A stretch of 64,000 nt of DNA from an uncultured Bacteroidales bacterium. Lineage in GTDB: Bacteria > Bacteroidota > Bacteroidia > Bacteroidales > Bacteroidaceae. This document shows positions 25,318 to 38,374 of this stretch, piece by piece. The notes below the pieces were generated by a model. It made no database searches, was not told the DNA's origin, and saw nothing but the letters and a program-made list of their open reading frames with translations. The stretch is from contig CADBWR010000002.1 in NCBI GenBank assembly GCA_902798425.1, positions 103,957 to 167,956 on the forward strand, given 5' to 3'. The stretch's first letter is position 1, and every line of letters begins with the position of its first letter. The position numbers and the translations under genes were made by a program.

Positions 25318-28300
25318 TTAGAAATTCAGACTGACGCCTACAATGGTGGTTATAGGCCGAGGGTAGACGTCGCCATCAACGCCGCTTGCCACCTCAGGAT
25401 CAATTCCAGTGTAATTTGTAATGGTGAACACATTCTGTACGGTGGCATAAACACGTCCGCTAAGTGCTCCAAGGAGTTTCTCGAAACTGTAACCTAACGT
25501 GATATTATCCATCTTAAGGAATGATGCATTCTCCACAAAATAATCAGAAGCATACTGTTGCTGAGAGACATTATTGAAGCCACGTGCAACCGAGCTAATG
25601 CGCAGGTTGTTGAGATTTCCATTAGTGTAGACTGAACTTACGCCAACGTTGCTCGACCCAGATGCTGCACTATTGAATACATAGTTACCGAGGCTAGCAC
25701 GCATTGAGAAACCTAAGTCCCACTGTTTCCACTGCAACTTAGAAGAAAGTCCCATCAATACATCGGCAGCGGGCTTATAATAGTAATAGCGATCACCACC
25801 GTCTAAGAATCCGTTACCATTGCGGTCAACGAAAGCATTTTGAATCGGATTGCCATTTTGATCGTAGACTTGTTGATAGACATGGAAAGCGCTGGCAGGC
25901 TTGCCTACTGTATGTGCCTGAATGTTGCCACCGGTACCAGTCAGTCCACCTCCAGTTTCTACAAAGTAGTCTGCACCTACGCCGCTAATGAGTTCGTCAA
26001 TCTCATTCTTGTTGTAGGTGAAGTTGTAGCTGACCTCCCAGCGCCAATCCTTTGTCTGGATAGGACGTACGGTGGTCATGAACTCAAAACCAGTATTGTG
26101 TAGTGATCCGATGTTAGAAATTACCTTATTACGGAAATTGGAACCTGCTGCAACAAAGACATCGTTAATGAGATCCGTGGTTTTGCGATAGTACCAGTCG
26201 AAGGTGAATTCTACACGATTATTCCAGAAAGCCAAGTCCAAACCTGCATTCCATGTGGTAGTCTTCTCCCAAGTTAGGTGAGCGTTGTAAGCTTCCGGTC
26301 GGTAAGTGGTGCCATTGCCGAGTACCTGATACAATGCATGATTATTTGTATTAGGTTTAAATACAGGAATATAGGTGTAGTCACCAATGCCTTCCTGCTG
26401 ACCAGTGATACCCCATCCCAGTCGCAATTTGGCATCGCTCAGGATGTCAATATTCTTGAGGAATGGCTCTTCCTTCAACTTCCAGGCTAAAGCTAAAGCA
26501 GGGAAGTAACCCCATTGTTGATTAGGATTACCTTTCATCCAATTGAAACGCGACGAACCGTCGGCACGTAAAGTGAATGTCAACATGTAACGATCCATCA
26601 GCGTGTAATTCAAACGTCCGAAGAACGAAACAAGGAAGTTTTCGGTCTTATATTCCGTTATTTGATCGGCTGCTGGAGCATCGTATTTTGTTCCCTCTGC
26701 GTACTTGGTGTTGCCGGCTGGATAGGTTCCATGACCATACCAGTCAGTCTGCTTGTGGAAGTGCTGCCACTCGTAACCTGCCATAATGTCAAAATGGTGG
26801 TCTTTCGTGAAGTCCTTCATATACTGGGCGTAGAGTGAAAGCTGCAGGTTGTAAGTGTCCATGGTGTTCCAACCCGTGTAACCATAGTAGTTGGCAACAG
26901 CAGAGTTAGGCTGTCTGTCGGTGTTTTGCTTACCGGTGGAAAGGTCCATGGCTGCATTCATGTGGAGGTGCAAGTCCTCAAAACCATGAATGGAATAGTC
27001 TGCTTCAAAGTTACCCATCAGTGTTTTTGAGGTGGCACGATCGTTGGTCTGTTCCAAAGCAGCTACAGGGTTGCCAGTACCTTTATTGGTATATTTCCAA
27101 TTAGCGGCACCATCGTAGCTGGCTGTGGTATAATTCTGCACATATCCTCCAAAATAATCCTGATATATGGAGTAGTCACTGGTAACAGCCTTAGTTGGAT
27201 CCATCGCGATAGCTGATCCGACTACACCTGGAGCGTAACGGTTGTTGGCAATCATACCTTTACCATTGATGTTTAACTTCAGATGATCCTTGAATAAGGA
27301 AGGAGAGATGTTGAAGCTTGCGGTGAAACGCTCAAAGTTGGACGTCTTGATGATACCCTGGTTGTTGGTATAACCTAATGATATACGGTAGGGCATATTC
27401 TTCAGCCCCCCCGACATCGTGATGTTATGGTCAGTAGAGATGGCTGTACGGAAAATTTCATTCTGCCAGTCGGTATTGGCATATACCTTGTTGCCATTGG
27501 CATCAAAATAGCCTAATTCGTTATAGGCATCACTATTCTCACCATATAAATTCTTAATATGGTTCATTAGACCAGGACCATCGAGTACGTCAATAGTTTT
27601 CTTCTTGGCAGCAATAGAAATATTACCATTATAATTAAAAGTAGGCTTCTGGTTGCTACGTCCTTTCTTGGTTGTGATGATAATCACACCATTAGAAGCA
27701 CGGCTACCATAAATAGCTGTGGCCGAAGCATCCTTCAGTACGGTGAACGACTCGATGTCGTTAGGATTAACCATAGACAGCGGATTGGCCAAGCCTTGGA
27801 CACCATAGTTGTCCATAGCTAGACCATCGATGACAACCAGCGGGTCGTTAGATGCATTCAGTGACGAACCGCCGCGAATGCGAATCTGAGCTCCACCTCC
27901 AGGAGTACCGTCACCAGGAATAACGCTGACACCAGCAATCTTTCCTTGAATCATGTCCTGAGCATTGACGTTCAGACCATGGTTCTTGTCATCTGGCTTA
28001 ATGGCGGTTACAGATCCTGTGAGGTCGCTCTTCCTGGCACGGCCGTAACCGATGACGACAACGTTCTCCAATACGGTCTGGTCATCTTGCAACGTGATCT
28101 CCAGGTTGGCGGCTGCTTTCACAATAGCTTCTTTGTAACCAACATACGTTACCGAGATGTCGGCTCCTTGATTAGCTTTCAGTGCGAAGTTACCGTCGAA
28201 GTCGGTAATGGTAGCTGTCTGTGTGCCTACTACGCGTACGGTAGCACCGATGACAGATTCGCCTTGAGCATCCTTCACGTGGCCTTTTACGTCAATTTGC

Positions 28301-28383
28301 GCAAAGGCTCCTACCGAAAGGAAGAGTCCTAACATGAGGACGAACATCCTAAACGGATTTCGAATGTTTACTTGCTTCATCAT
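25318..28383 (-). CDS. susC: SusC-family TonB-dependent outer-membrane transporter
   Basis: 1,021-residue transporter that imports oligosaccharides with TonB energy. After a signal peptide (MFVLMLGLFLSVGAFAQ) there is a carboxypeptidase-regulatory-like domain (VKGHVKDAQGESVIGATV at about 32-105). It is followed by the SusC-type TonB box (ENVVVIGYG) and a plug domain (residues about 115-240, containing IRIRGGSSLNASNDPLVVIDG and YGSRASNGVIIITTKKG). A 22-strand barrel ends in VGVSLNF. It is the first gene of the minus-strand cluster. A -7 box and a perfect LacI-type palindrome lie upstream. Confidence 0.95.
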   Translation of the reverse strand: MMKQVNIRNPFRMFVLMLGLFLSVGAFAQIDVKGHVKDAQGESVIGATVRVVGTQTATITDFDGNFALKANQGADISVTYVGYKEAIVKAAANLEITLQDDQTVLENVVVIGYGRARKSDLTGSVTAIKPDDKNHGLNVNAQDMIQGKIAGVSVIPGDGTPGGGAQIRIRGGSSLNASNDPLVVIDGLAMDNYGVQGLANPLSMVNPNDIESFTVLKDASATAIYGSRASNGVIIITTKKGRSNQKPTFNYNGNISIAAKKKTIDVLDGPGLMNHIKNLYGENSDAYNELGYFDANGNKVYANTDWQNEIFRTAISTDHNITMSGGLKNMPYRISLGYTNNQGIIKTSNFERFTASFNISPSLFKDHLKLNINGKGMIANNRYAPGVVGSAIAMDPTKAVTSDYSIYQDYFGGYVQNYTTASYDGAANWKYTNKGTGNPVAALEQTNDRATSKTLMGNFEADYSIHGFEDLHLHMNAAMDLSTGKQNTDRQPNSAVANYYGYTGWNTMDTYNLQLSLYAQYMKDFTKDHHFDIMAGYEWQHFHKQTDWYGHGTYPAGNTKYAEGTKYDAPAADQITEYKTENFLVSFFGRLNYTLMDRYMLTFTLRADGSSRFNWMKGNPNQQWGYFPALALAWKLKEEPFLKNIDILSDAKLRLGWGITGQQEGIGDYTYIPVFKPNTNNHALYQVLGNGTTYRPEAYNAHLTWEKTTTWNAGLDLAFWNNRVEFTFDWYYRKTTDLINDVFVAAGSNFRNKVISNIGSLHNTGFEFMTTVRPIQTKDWRWEVSYNFTYNKNEIDELISGVGADYFVETGGGLTGTGGNIQAHTVGKPASAFHVYQQVYDQNGNPIQNAFVDRNGNGFLDGGDRYYYYKPAADVLMGLSSKLQWKQWDLGFSMRASLGNYVFNSAASGSSNVGVSSVYTNGNLNNLRISSVARGFNNVSQQQYASDYFVENASFLKMDNITLGYSFEKLLGALSGRVYATVQNVFTITNYTGIDPEVASGVDGDVYPRPITTIVGVSLNF

Positions 28384-28453
28384 TTGTTTATTAAGTTAGT
28401 ATATATAATAATGTGTCACTTTATTAGTAGTAGCTCTTGACGTAAATCAAGTG

Positions 28454-28461
28454 CAAAGTTA
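28454..28461 (-). promoter_or_regulatory. -7 box of susC
   Basis: TAACTTTG on the minus strand matches TAnnTTTG and lies about 70 bases before the susC ATG. A -33 TTTG is absent at 19-21 bp. Confidence 0.65.
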
Positions 28462-28513
28462 AGATTTGTTTTCTTTCGTTGATACTATTTTTGAGTTAAA
28501 TTCGTTATTATGT

Positions 28514-28533
28514 ATGTGCAAACGTTTGCACAT
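28514..28533. promoter_or_regulatory. LacI-family operator between susC and the regulator gene
   Basis: ATGTGCAAACGTTTGCACAT is a perfect 20-bp palindrome with the CG centre typical of LacI-family sites. Its centre is 62.5 bp upstream of the susC -7 box and about 61 bp upstream of the -7 box of the divergent regulator gene, so it could serve both. Confidence 0.9.
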
Positions 28534-28584
28534 GCGATTAGAAATAAAAAGGTGATAAAGAAAACAAGGTATTCAACTATTTAA

Positions 28585-28592
28585 TAACTTTG
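28585..28592 (+). promoter_or_regulatory. -7 box of the LacI-family regulator gene
   Basis: TAACTTTG lies 55 bases before the preferred start at 28648. It is only 10 bases before an ATG at 28603, which argues against that earlier start. Confidence 0.6.
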
Positions 28593-28647
28593 CAGAAAGT
28601 TAATGCATCATTCGTTATGCATGATACATAACAAGACCGCTAACCAA

Positions 28648-29679
28648 ATGACGATGGACAAGACTGCACCTCTGACAATGAAAGATATAGCCCGCGAGCT
28701 GGGAGTCTCGGTGGCTACCGTGTCGCGTGCTCTAAAGGATTCGCCACGCATATCACCAGAGCGTCGTTCCATGATACAGGAGTATGCCCGTAAGCATAAT
28801 TTCACCCCCAATGTGATAGCAGAGTCGCTACGCTATGCGCGTGTGCAGCCTATGAAGGTGATAGGTGTTATTATTCCGGAGTTTACCCACTTCTATTTCT
28901 CTTCCGTACTGGCAGGTATTGAAGAAGAGGCATCAAGTCGTGGCTATCGTGTCATGGTGGCACAGAGCAACGAACAATATGAGCGCGAGGTACGAATCTG
29001 TCAGTCTTTCTATGAAAATAAGGTGTGTGGCATTATTGTCTCACAAGCTAAGGACACTTTGCAGTATGACCACTTCTTGAAGTTACAGGATGCTGGTCTG
29101 CCATTGGTGTTCTATGATAGAATATGTACGGGCGTGGATGCGAGCCGTGTAGTTGTTGACGACTATATGGGTGCCTTCAATGCGGTAAGCTACCTGATAG
29201 AGACAGGATGTACACGCATAGCGTTCTATGGTTCGCAGATGAACCTGGAGATATCGAAGAATCGCTTCAATGGCTACAAGGATGCTATTCTGAAGCATGG
29301 CCTGAAGTTTGACCCGTCACTGACTTATATCTGTGACAATCGTGACGATGCAGAGGCTATCACCCCAGAGGTGTTGAATAAAGACGTTCCACCCAATGGC
29401 TTTTTCGCCATCAACGACGATACGGCCATCGGCATCCTCTATACAGCCAAGCGCATGGGCTTTCGTGTGCCGGAGGATATCAGCATTTGTGGTTTTACTA
29501 ATGGACAGCGGGCCATTGCCTGCGATCCGATGTTGACGACAGTAGAACAGCGTGGCAAGCGGGTAGGAGAGGAGGCTGCCTCTATCCTTATTGACAAGGT
29601 AGAGGGTCACATTGACCGCGACCAGGTTGTCAAACGCGTAGTGCGCACTAAGTTGATAGTAAGAGGTACGACGAAATAA
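28648..29679 (+). CDS. LacI-family transcriptional regulator of the starch locus
   Basis: About 343 residues. The start at 28648 (MTMDKTAPLTMKDI) is preferred because the ATG at 28603 lies where transcription should begin. The N-terminus has the LacI helix-turn-helix (MKDIARELGVSVATVSRALK) and hinge segment (ARKHNFTPNVIAESLR), followed by a periplasmic-binding-protein-like sensor domain (VIGVIIPEFTHFYFSSVLAG, then FFAINDDTAIG, then ISICGFTNG). It is divergent from susC and beside a perfect LacI palindrome, so it is the obvious regulator of the cluster. Operator geometry points to an activator. The inducer is presumably a maltooligosaccharide or maltose. This differs from Bacteroides, where the membrane regulator SusR plays this role. 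Confidence 0.9.
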   Translation: MTMDKTAPLTMKDIARELGVSVATVSRALKDSPRISPERRSMIQEYARKHNFTPNVIAESLRYARVQPMKVIGVIIPEFTHFYFSSVLAGIEEEASSRGYRVMVAQSNEQYEREVRICQSFYENKVCGIIVSQAKDTLQYDHFLKLQDAGLPLVFYDRICTGVDASRVVVDDYMGAFNAVSYLIETGCTRIAFYGSQMNLEISKNRFNGYKDAILKHGLKFDPSLTYICDNRDDAEAITPEVLNKDVPPNGFFAINDDTAIGILYTAKRMGFRVPEDISICGFTNGQRAIACDPMLTTVEQRGKRVGEEAASILIDKVEGHIDRDQVVKRVVRTKLIVRGTTK

Positions 29680-29700
29680 AAGACAACGGGGGTATTTGTT

Positions 29701-29738
29701 AAAGACAACTTGGACAACTAAGGACAACTAGGACAACT
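29701..29738. repeat. Left inverted repeat of the GxxExxY cassette
   Basis: A 38-base segment of AAAGACAACT, TGGACAACTA, AGGACAACTA and GGACAACT units. It is almost exactly the reverse complement of 30225-30263. The shared submotif GGACAACT repeats with about a 9-base period. Confidence 0.85.
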
Positions 29739-29768
29739 ATTATAAATAAAAATACGATATCAATTATA

Positions 29769-30200
29769 ATGATAAACATTGCAACATTAAAACATCATAT
29801 ATACGACGTCGTGGGGGCTTTGCATGAAGTCCACAAGGAATTGGGAGCAGGACTGAACGAATACTGTTATCAAGAAGGATTTCAACTGCAGTTGATAGAA
29901 CAAGGTATTCCATTTCAGCGTGAGCAATCTTTTCATCCTAAATACCACGGGCGTGAAATGGATGCTGTTTATCGTGTAGATTTTCTATGTAAAGGAGATA
30001 TTGTTGTTGAGTGTAAGTCGGTAATGGAGCTTGTCAATAATCATAGAGCTCAACTGTTTAATTATATGCGATTGTTGCAATGTCCTTGTGGTATCTTGGT
30101 TAATTTTGCTCCTCAGTTTGCTGTTATTGAACGATACTTCTATGACGATGAAGAAATGAAAATACTTGGTGTAAACGGTCAAACCATCCATATTGTATAG
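29769..30200 (+). CDS. GxxExxY protein (PD-(D/E)xK nuclease-like), bracketed by inverted repeats
   Basis: 143-residue protein of the GxxExxY family, whose name motif is visible at Gly28-Glu31-Tyr34 (GLNEYCY). A nuclease-like core follows: Asp71 in YRVDFL and Glu81-x-Lys83 in IVVECKS, ten residues apart as in PD-(D/E)xK enzymes, then HRAQLFNYMRLLQ and GILVNF. No precise role is established that I can cite. The gene is AT-rich compared with its neighbours and sits between the LacI regulator and the transporter genes, enclosed by 38-39 bp inverted repeats, so it looks like an inserted cassette. Confidence 0.85.
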   Translation: MINIATLKHHIYDVVGALHEVHKELGAGLNEYCYQEGFQLQLIEQGIPFQREQSFHPKYHGREMDAVYRVDFLCKGDIVVECKSVMELVNNHRAQLFNYMRLLQCPCGILVNFAPQFAVIERYFYDDEEMKILGVNGQTIHIV

Positions 30201-30224
30201 ACAATAGCTTATAATAATGATTCA

Positions 30225-30263
30225 AGTTGTCACCAGTTGTCCTTGGTTGTCCAAGTTGTCTTT
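30225..30263. repeat. Right inverted repeat of the GxxExxY cassette
   Basis: This segment (AGTTGTCACC, AGTTGTCCTT, GGTTGTCCAA, GTTGTCTTT) is the near-perfect reverse complement of 29701-29738, with only a few mismatches and one extra base. Confidence 0.85.
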
Positions 30264-30272
30264 AAAAATAAA

Positions 30273-30340
30273 ATATGTTGTCTTTAAAAAATTAAATATG
30301 TTGTCTTTAAAAAATTAAATATGTTGTCTTAAAATAATAA
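30273..30340. repeat. 23-bp tandem repeat after the GxxExxY cassette
   Basis: Three AT-rich units beginning ATATGTTGTCTT at 30273, 30296 and 30319 lie end to end. They repeat the terminal GTTGTCTTT of the right inverted repeat and reach to 20 bases before the transporter gene. No promoter is recognised here. Confidence 0.85.
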
Positions 30341-30359
30341 TAGAATAAAGTTGTAGTAT

Positions 30360-31667
30360 ATGAAACAAAAACCGAACTTGCCTTTTTGGAGCCTGTGGAA
30401 TCTAAGCTTTGGATTCTTTGGCGTTCAGATTGCCTATGCGCTACAGTCGGCTAACATTTCGCGTATCTTTGCTACGTTGGGTGCCGACCCTCATAACCTG
30501 AGTTATTTCTGGATACTCCCCCCACTGATGGGTATCCTTGTGCAACCGATTGTCGGAACACTGAGTGACAAGACGTGGACACGCTGGGGCCGTCGTATAC
30601 CTTATTTATTTATAGGTGCTGCGGTGGCCGTGCTGGTGATGTGTCTGTTGCCTAATGCCGGCTCCTTGGGACTGACCGTAGGTGCAGCCATGCTTTTCGG
30701 ACTCGTTGCCTTGATGTTCCTGGATACCAGCATCAATATGGCGATGCAGCCGTTTAAGATGCTGGTGGGCGACATGGTGAACGAAAAGCAGAAGACCAAA
30801 GCCTATTCTATCCAGTCGTTCCTGTGCAATGCCGGTTCCGTGGCAGGCTATCTCTTCCCCTTCATCTTCACCTTCATAGGCATTAGTAATGTCGCTGAGA
30901 AAGGAGTCATCCCTGACAGCGTCATCTGGTCGTTCTACATCGGTGCAGCCATCCTGATTCTGTGCGTTATCTATACCACACTGAAAGTCAAGGAGTGGAA
31001 TCCCGAAGAGTACAAGGAGTATAATCCCGTATCTGAAGAGAAGGAGGAAAGCGCCAACTGGATCACGCTATTGAAGAATGCTCCCTCAACTTTCTGGAAG
31101 GTGGGACTGGTGCAGTTCTTCTGTTGGGCAGCCTTCCTCTACATGTGGAACTACACGACGGGAGCCATTGCCGAGGTTGTATGGGACACCACCGATCCTG
31201 CCAGTGCGAACTTCCAGGTTGCAGGCAACTGGGTTGGTGTACTCTTTGCCGTACAGGCCATGGGCTCTGTGGTGTGGGCAGCTGTATTGCCTCAGTTCAA
31301 GAACATCAAGGTAGCCTATGCTGCCAGTCTGTTGTTGGGAGCAATTGGCTTTGCGATGGTGCCCTTCCTCCACGACCAGTATATGCAGTTCATTCCCTTC
31401 CTGCTGATAGGCTGCGCATGGGCTGCCATGCTGGCTATGCCGTTTACCTTTGTCACCAATGCTCTGCAGGGCTATGGACACATGGGCGCTTACCTGGGAC
31501 TCTTCAATGGCACTATCTGCATACCGCAGATTATTGCTGCTCTCTGTGGTGGTGTCGTTCTGTCTTTGGTAGGCCATCACCAGTCTACGATGATGATAGT
31601 GTCTGCTGTACTGCTTGTCGTCGGAGCACTGTGCGTAACAGTGATTAAGGTAAGAAATGAAAGATAA
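30360..31667 (+). CDS. MFS transporter, maltose/maltodextrin type
   Basis: 435-residue inner-membrane carrier with 12 hydrophobic segments, similar to the GPH/SLC45-like branch that carries sucrose and maltose. The N-terminus LPFWSLWNLSFGFFGVQIAYALQSANISRIF, the loop SDKTWTRWGRRIPYLFIG and the segment DTSINMAMQPFKMLVGD are typical. It starts the + strand operon with GH77, GH97 and GH13 enzymes, so it most likely imports maltose or maltooligosaccharides released in the periplasm. No own promoter is clear. It may be expressed by read-through from the regulator gene. Confidence 0.85.
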   Translation: MKQKPNLPFWSLWNLSFGFFGVQIAYALQSANISRIFATLGADPHNLSYFWILPPLMGILVQPIVGTLSDKTWTRWGRRIPYLFIGAAVAVLVMCLLPNAGSLGLTVGAAMLFGLVALMFLDTSINMAMQPFKMLVGDMVNEKQKTKAYSIQSFLCNAGSVAGYLFPFIFTFIGISNVAEKGVIPDSVIWSFYIGAAILILCVIYTTLKVKEWNPEEYKEYNPVSEEKEESANWITLLKNAPSTFWKVGLVQFFCWAAFLYMWNYTTGAIAEVVWDTTDPASANFQVAGNWVGVLFAVQAMGSVVWAAVLPQFKNIKVAYAASLLLGAIGFAMVPFLHDQYMQFIPFLLIGCAWAAMLAMPFTFVTNALQGYGHMGAYLGLFNGTICIPQIIAALCGGVVLSLVGHHQSTMMIVSAVLLVVGALCVTVIKVRNER

Positions 31668-31694
31668 TAATGTATAACTAAATCCTGTATTACT

Positions 31695-36385
<4,691 letters not shown>

Positions 36386-36389
36386 TACG

Positions 36390-38366
36390 ATGAAAAAGCT
36401 ACTGACTACTACCACTTGTCTGCTCATGACGGTTTTTGCTACTGCCCAAGACTTTCGTTTTGACGAGATGACATACTCGCCGGAACAGACGGTGTTCAAA
36501 CTCTTTGCCCCCAACGATGCCAAGTGTACTGTCAAGGTGGGAAAGAAGAAGGTAAAGATGACTAAGATGGGCGACTGTCTGTGGACGGCTACCGTCAAGG
36601 GCGACTTGAAGGGACAGCCGTATGTGTTCAACACAGGTCACGGCGACACACCGGGTGTCTTTGCCAAGGCTGTAGGTATCAATGGCAAGGAGGGGTATAT
36701 CCTTGACATGAAGACAACCAATCCCGTTGGTTGGGAAAAAGACAAGCGTCCTGTCGTGTCGGCACCTACAGACCTTGTGGTCTATGAGTTGCACCATCGC
36801 GACTTCTCCATAGCCCGCAAGGATGCCAAGTATCCGGGCAAGTTCCTGGCGCTGACAGAGCCTTGGGCCATCAGCCACCTAAAGGCACTCGGCGTGAATG
36901 CCGTGCACATTCTGCCCAGCTACGACTATGGCTCTGTCGACGAGACGCGTCTGGCTGATAATAAGTATAACTGGGGTTACGACCCTGTCAACTACAACGT
37001 GCCTGAGGGTGGCTACTCCACCAATCCCTACGACCCATCGTGCCGCGTTCGTGAGTTCAAACAGATGGTGCAGGCGCTCCATAAGGCAGGCATCCGTGTC
37101 ATCCTCGACGTGGTCTATAACCACACCTACGACATCGACCACTCTAATTTCCAGCGCACCTATCCCGACTACTACTATAGAACCCACCCCCAACCCCTCC
37201 CAAAGGTAGGGGAGTCTGGTCAGAATCTATCTGAGAACCCCTCCCTTGGGGAGGGGCAGGGGTGGGTCTACAGCAACGGCTCCGGCTGCGGCAACGAGAC
37301 AGCTAGCGAGAAACCGATGATGCGTAAGTTTATGATGGAGTCGGTGAAGTACTGGATCAACGAGTACCACATCGACGGTTTCCGCTTTGACCTGATGGGC
37401 TGTCACGACATCGAGACGATGAACCAGATACGCCAGATGGTCAACGAGATAGACCCCACCATCTTTATCTATGGCGAGGGCTGGAGCGCAGGCAGTTGTG
37501 CACTGCCTAACGAGAAGCTGGGCATGAAGGCCAACATTCCGCAGATGCCTGCCATTGCTGCGTTCTCCGACGAGATACGCGATGCCCTGCGCGGTCCCTT
37601 CTCTGACGATACGAAGCCAGGCTGGCTGGGTGGTGCTCCCAATTGCGAGGAAAGTCTGAAGTTCGGCATCGTGGGCTGCATCCAGCATCCGCAGGTCGAC
37701 ATGTCTAAGGTCAACTACTCCAAAGAACCGTGGGCCGTGGAGCCTACTCAGATGATGAGCTATGTTTCTTGCCACGACGACATGTGTCTGGTAGACCGCC
37801 TGAAGGCCAGCATCCCCTCCTTGAAATCGTCAAATGGACAGCTGTCAGAGAGTCAGATTGACGAGCTGGTTCGTCTCGACCTGCTGGCTCAGACCGCCGT
37901 TTTCACATCGCAGGGCGTGCCCTTCATGCTCAGCGGCGAGGAACTGCTGCGTAACAAGAAAGGTGTACATAACTCTTACGAGTCGCCAGACTCCATCAAC
38001 CAGCTTGACTGGCAGAACAAATTGCGCTATCCGCAGGTCTTCGAATACTATAAAGGCCTAATTGCCCTGCGCAAGCAGTTTCCACACTTCCGTTTGGGCA
38101 GTGCTGCTGAGGTACGTGACAAGGTTTGCTTCCTTGATGCCCCAGAAGGTGTCGTAGCCTACAGCATAACTGGTGCTGTCGGCTGTGTTGTCAGCGATGT
38201 TGTCGTGGTGCTTAATGCCACCCGTCGTGAACAGACGATTGCTATTCCTGAAGGGAAGTATACTGTGGTCTGTGCTTCTGGTACAATCGATCTCGATGGC
38301 ATTGACACGTTCTACGGTCAGCAACTTACTGTTGGTCCCCAGTCAGCAATGATTATCCACAACTAA
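36390..38366 (+). CDS. pulA: Type I pullulanase (GH13_14)
   Basis: 658-residue exported debranching enzyme (signal peptide MKKLLTTTTCLLMTVFATAQ) that cleaves alpha-1,6 bonds of pullulan and starch. A CBM48-type N-terminal domain (residues about 22-110) precedes the barrel. The type I pullulanase signature YNWGYDP lies at about residue 193. Catalytic residues are Asp334 (GFRFDLMG), Glu363 (YGEGWSAG) and Asp463 (SCHDDM). Residues about 265-293, between YYYR and WVYSNGSG, are an insertion encoded by a palindromic element, absent in relatives as far as I know. The gene is cotranscribed with susB and the SusA-like gene. Confidence 0.93.
   Translation: MKKLLTTTTCLLMTVFATAQDFRFDEMTYSPEQTVFKLFAPNDAKCTVKVGKKKVKMTKMGDCLWTATVKGDLKGQPYVFNTGHGDTPGVFAKAVGINGKEGYILDMKTTNPVGWEKDKRPVVSAPTDLVVYELHHRDFSIARKDAKYPGKFLALTEPWAISHLKALGVNAVHILPSYDYGSVDETRLADNKYNWGYDPVNYNVPEGGYSTNPYDPSCRVREFKQMVQALHKAGIRVILDVVYNHTYDIDHSNFQRTYPDYYYRTHPQPLPKVGESGQNLSENPSLGEGQGWVYSNGSGCGNETASEKPMMRKFMMESVKYWINEYHIDGFRFDLMGCHDIETMNQIRQMVNEIDPTIFIYGEGWSAGSCALPNEKLGMKANIPQMPAIAAFSDEIRDALRGPFSDDTKPGWLGGAPNCEESLKFGIVGCIQHPQVDMSKVNYSKEPWAVEPTQMMSYVSCHDDMCLVDRLKASIPSLKSSNGQLSESQIDELVRLDLLAQTAVFTSQGVPFMLSGEELLRNKKGVHNSYESPDSINQLDWQNKLRYPQVFEYYKGLIALRKQFPHFRLGSAAEVRDKVCFLDAPEGVVAYSITGAVGCVVSDVVVVLNATRREQTIAIPEGKYTVVCASGTIDLDGIDTFYGQQLTVGPQSAMIIHN
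37182..37267. repeat. Palindromic element inserted in frame in the pullulanase gene
   Basis: 86 bases with outer arms ACCCACCCCCAACCCCTCCC and GGGGAGGGGCAGGGGTGGGT that pair almost fully, plus an inner CCCCTCCC-TT-GGGGAGGG hairpin. It keeps the reading frame open and adds about 29 residues. It is related to elements at 46091, 47932, 49216 and 49864. Confidence 0.85.
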
Positions 38367-38374
38367 TAACGATT

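Noticed and set aside
28603-28647. Upstream start for the LacI-family regulator
   Set aside because: The ATG at 28603 lies at the expected transcription start, and the added residues do not belong to the family.
30273-30340. Possible CRISPR array
   Set aside because: The 23-bp units are directly adjacent without spacers, and no cas genes are present.
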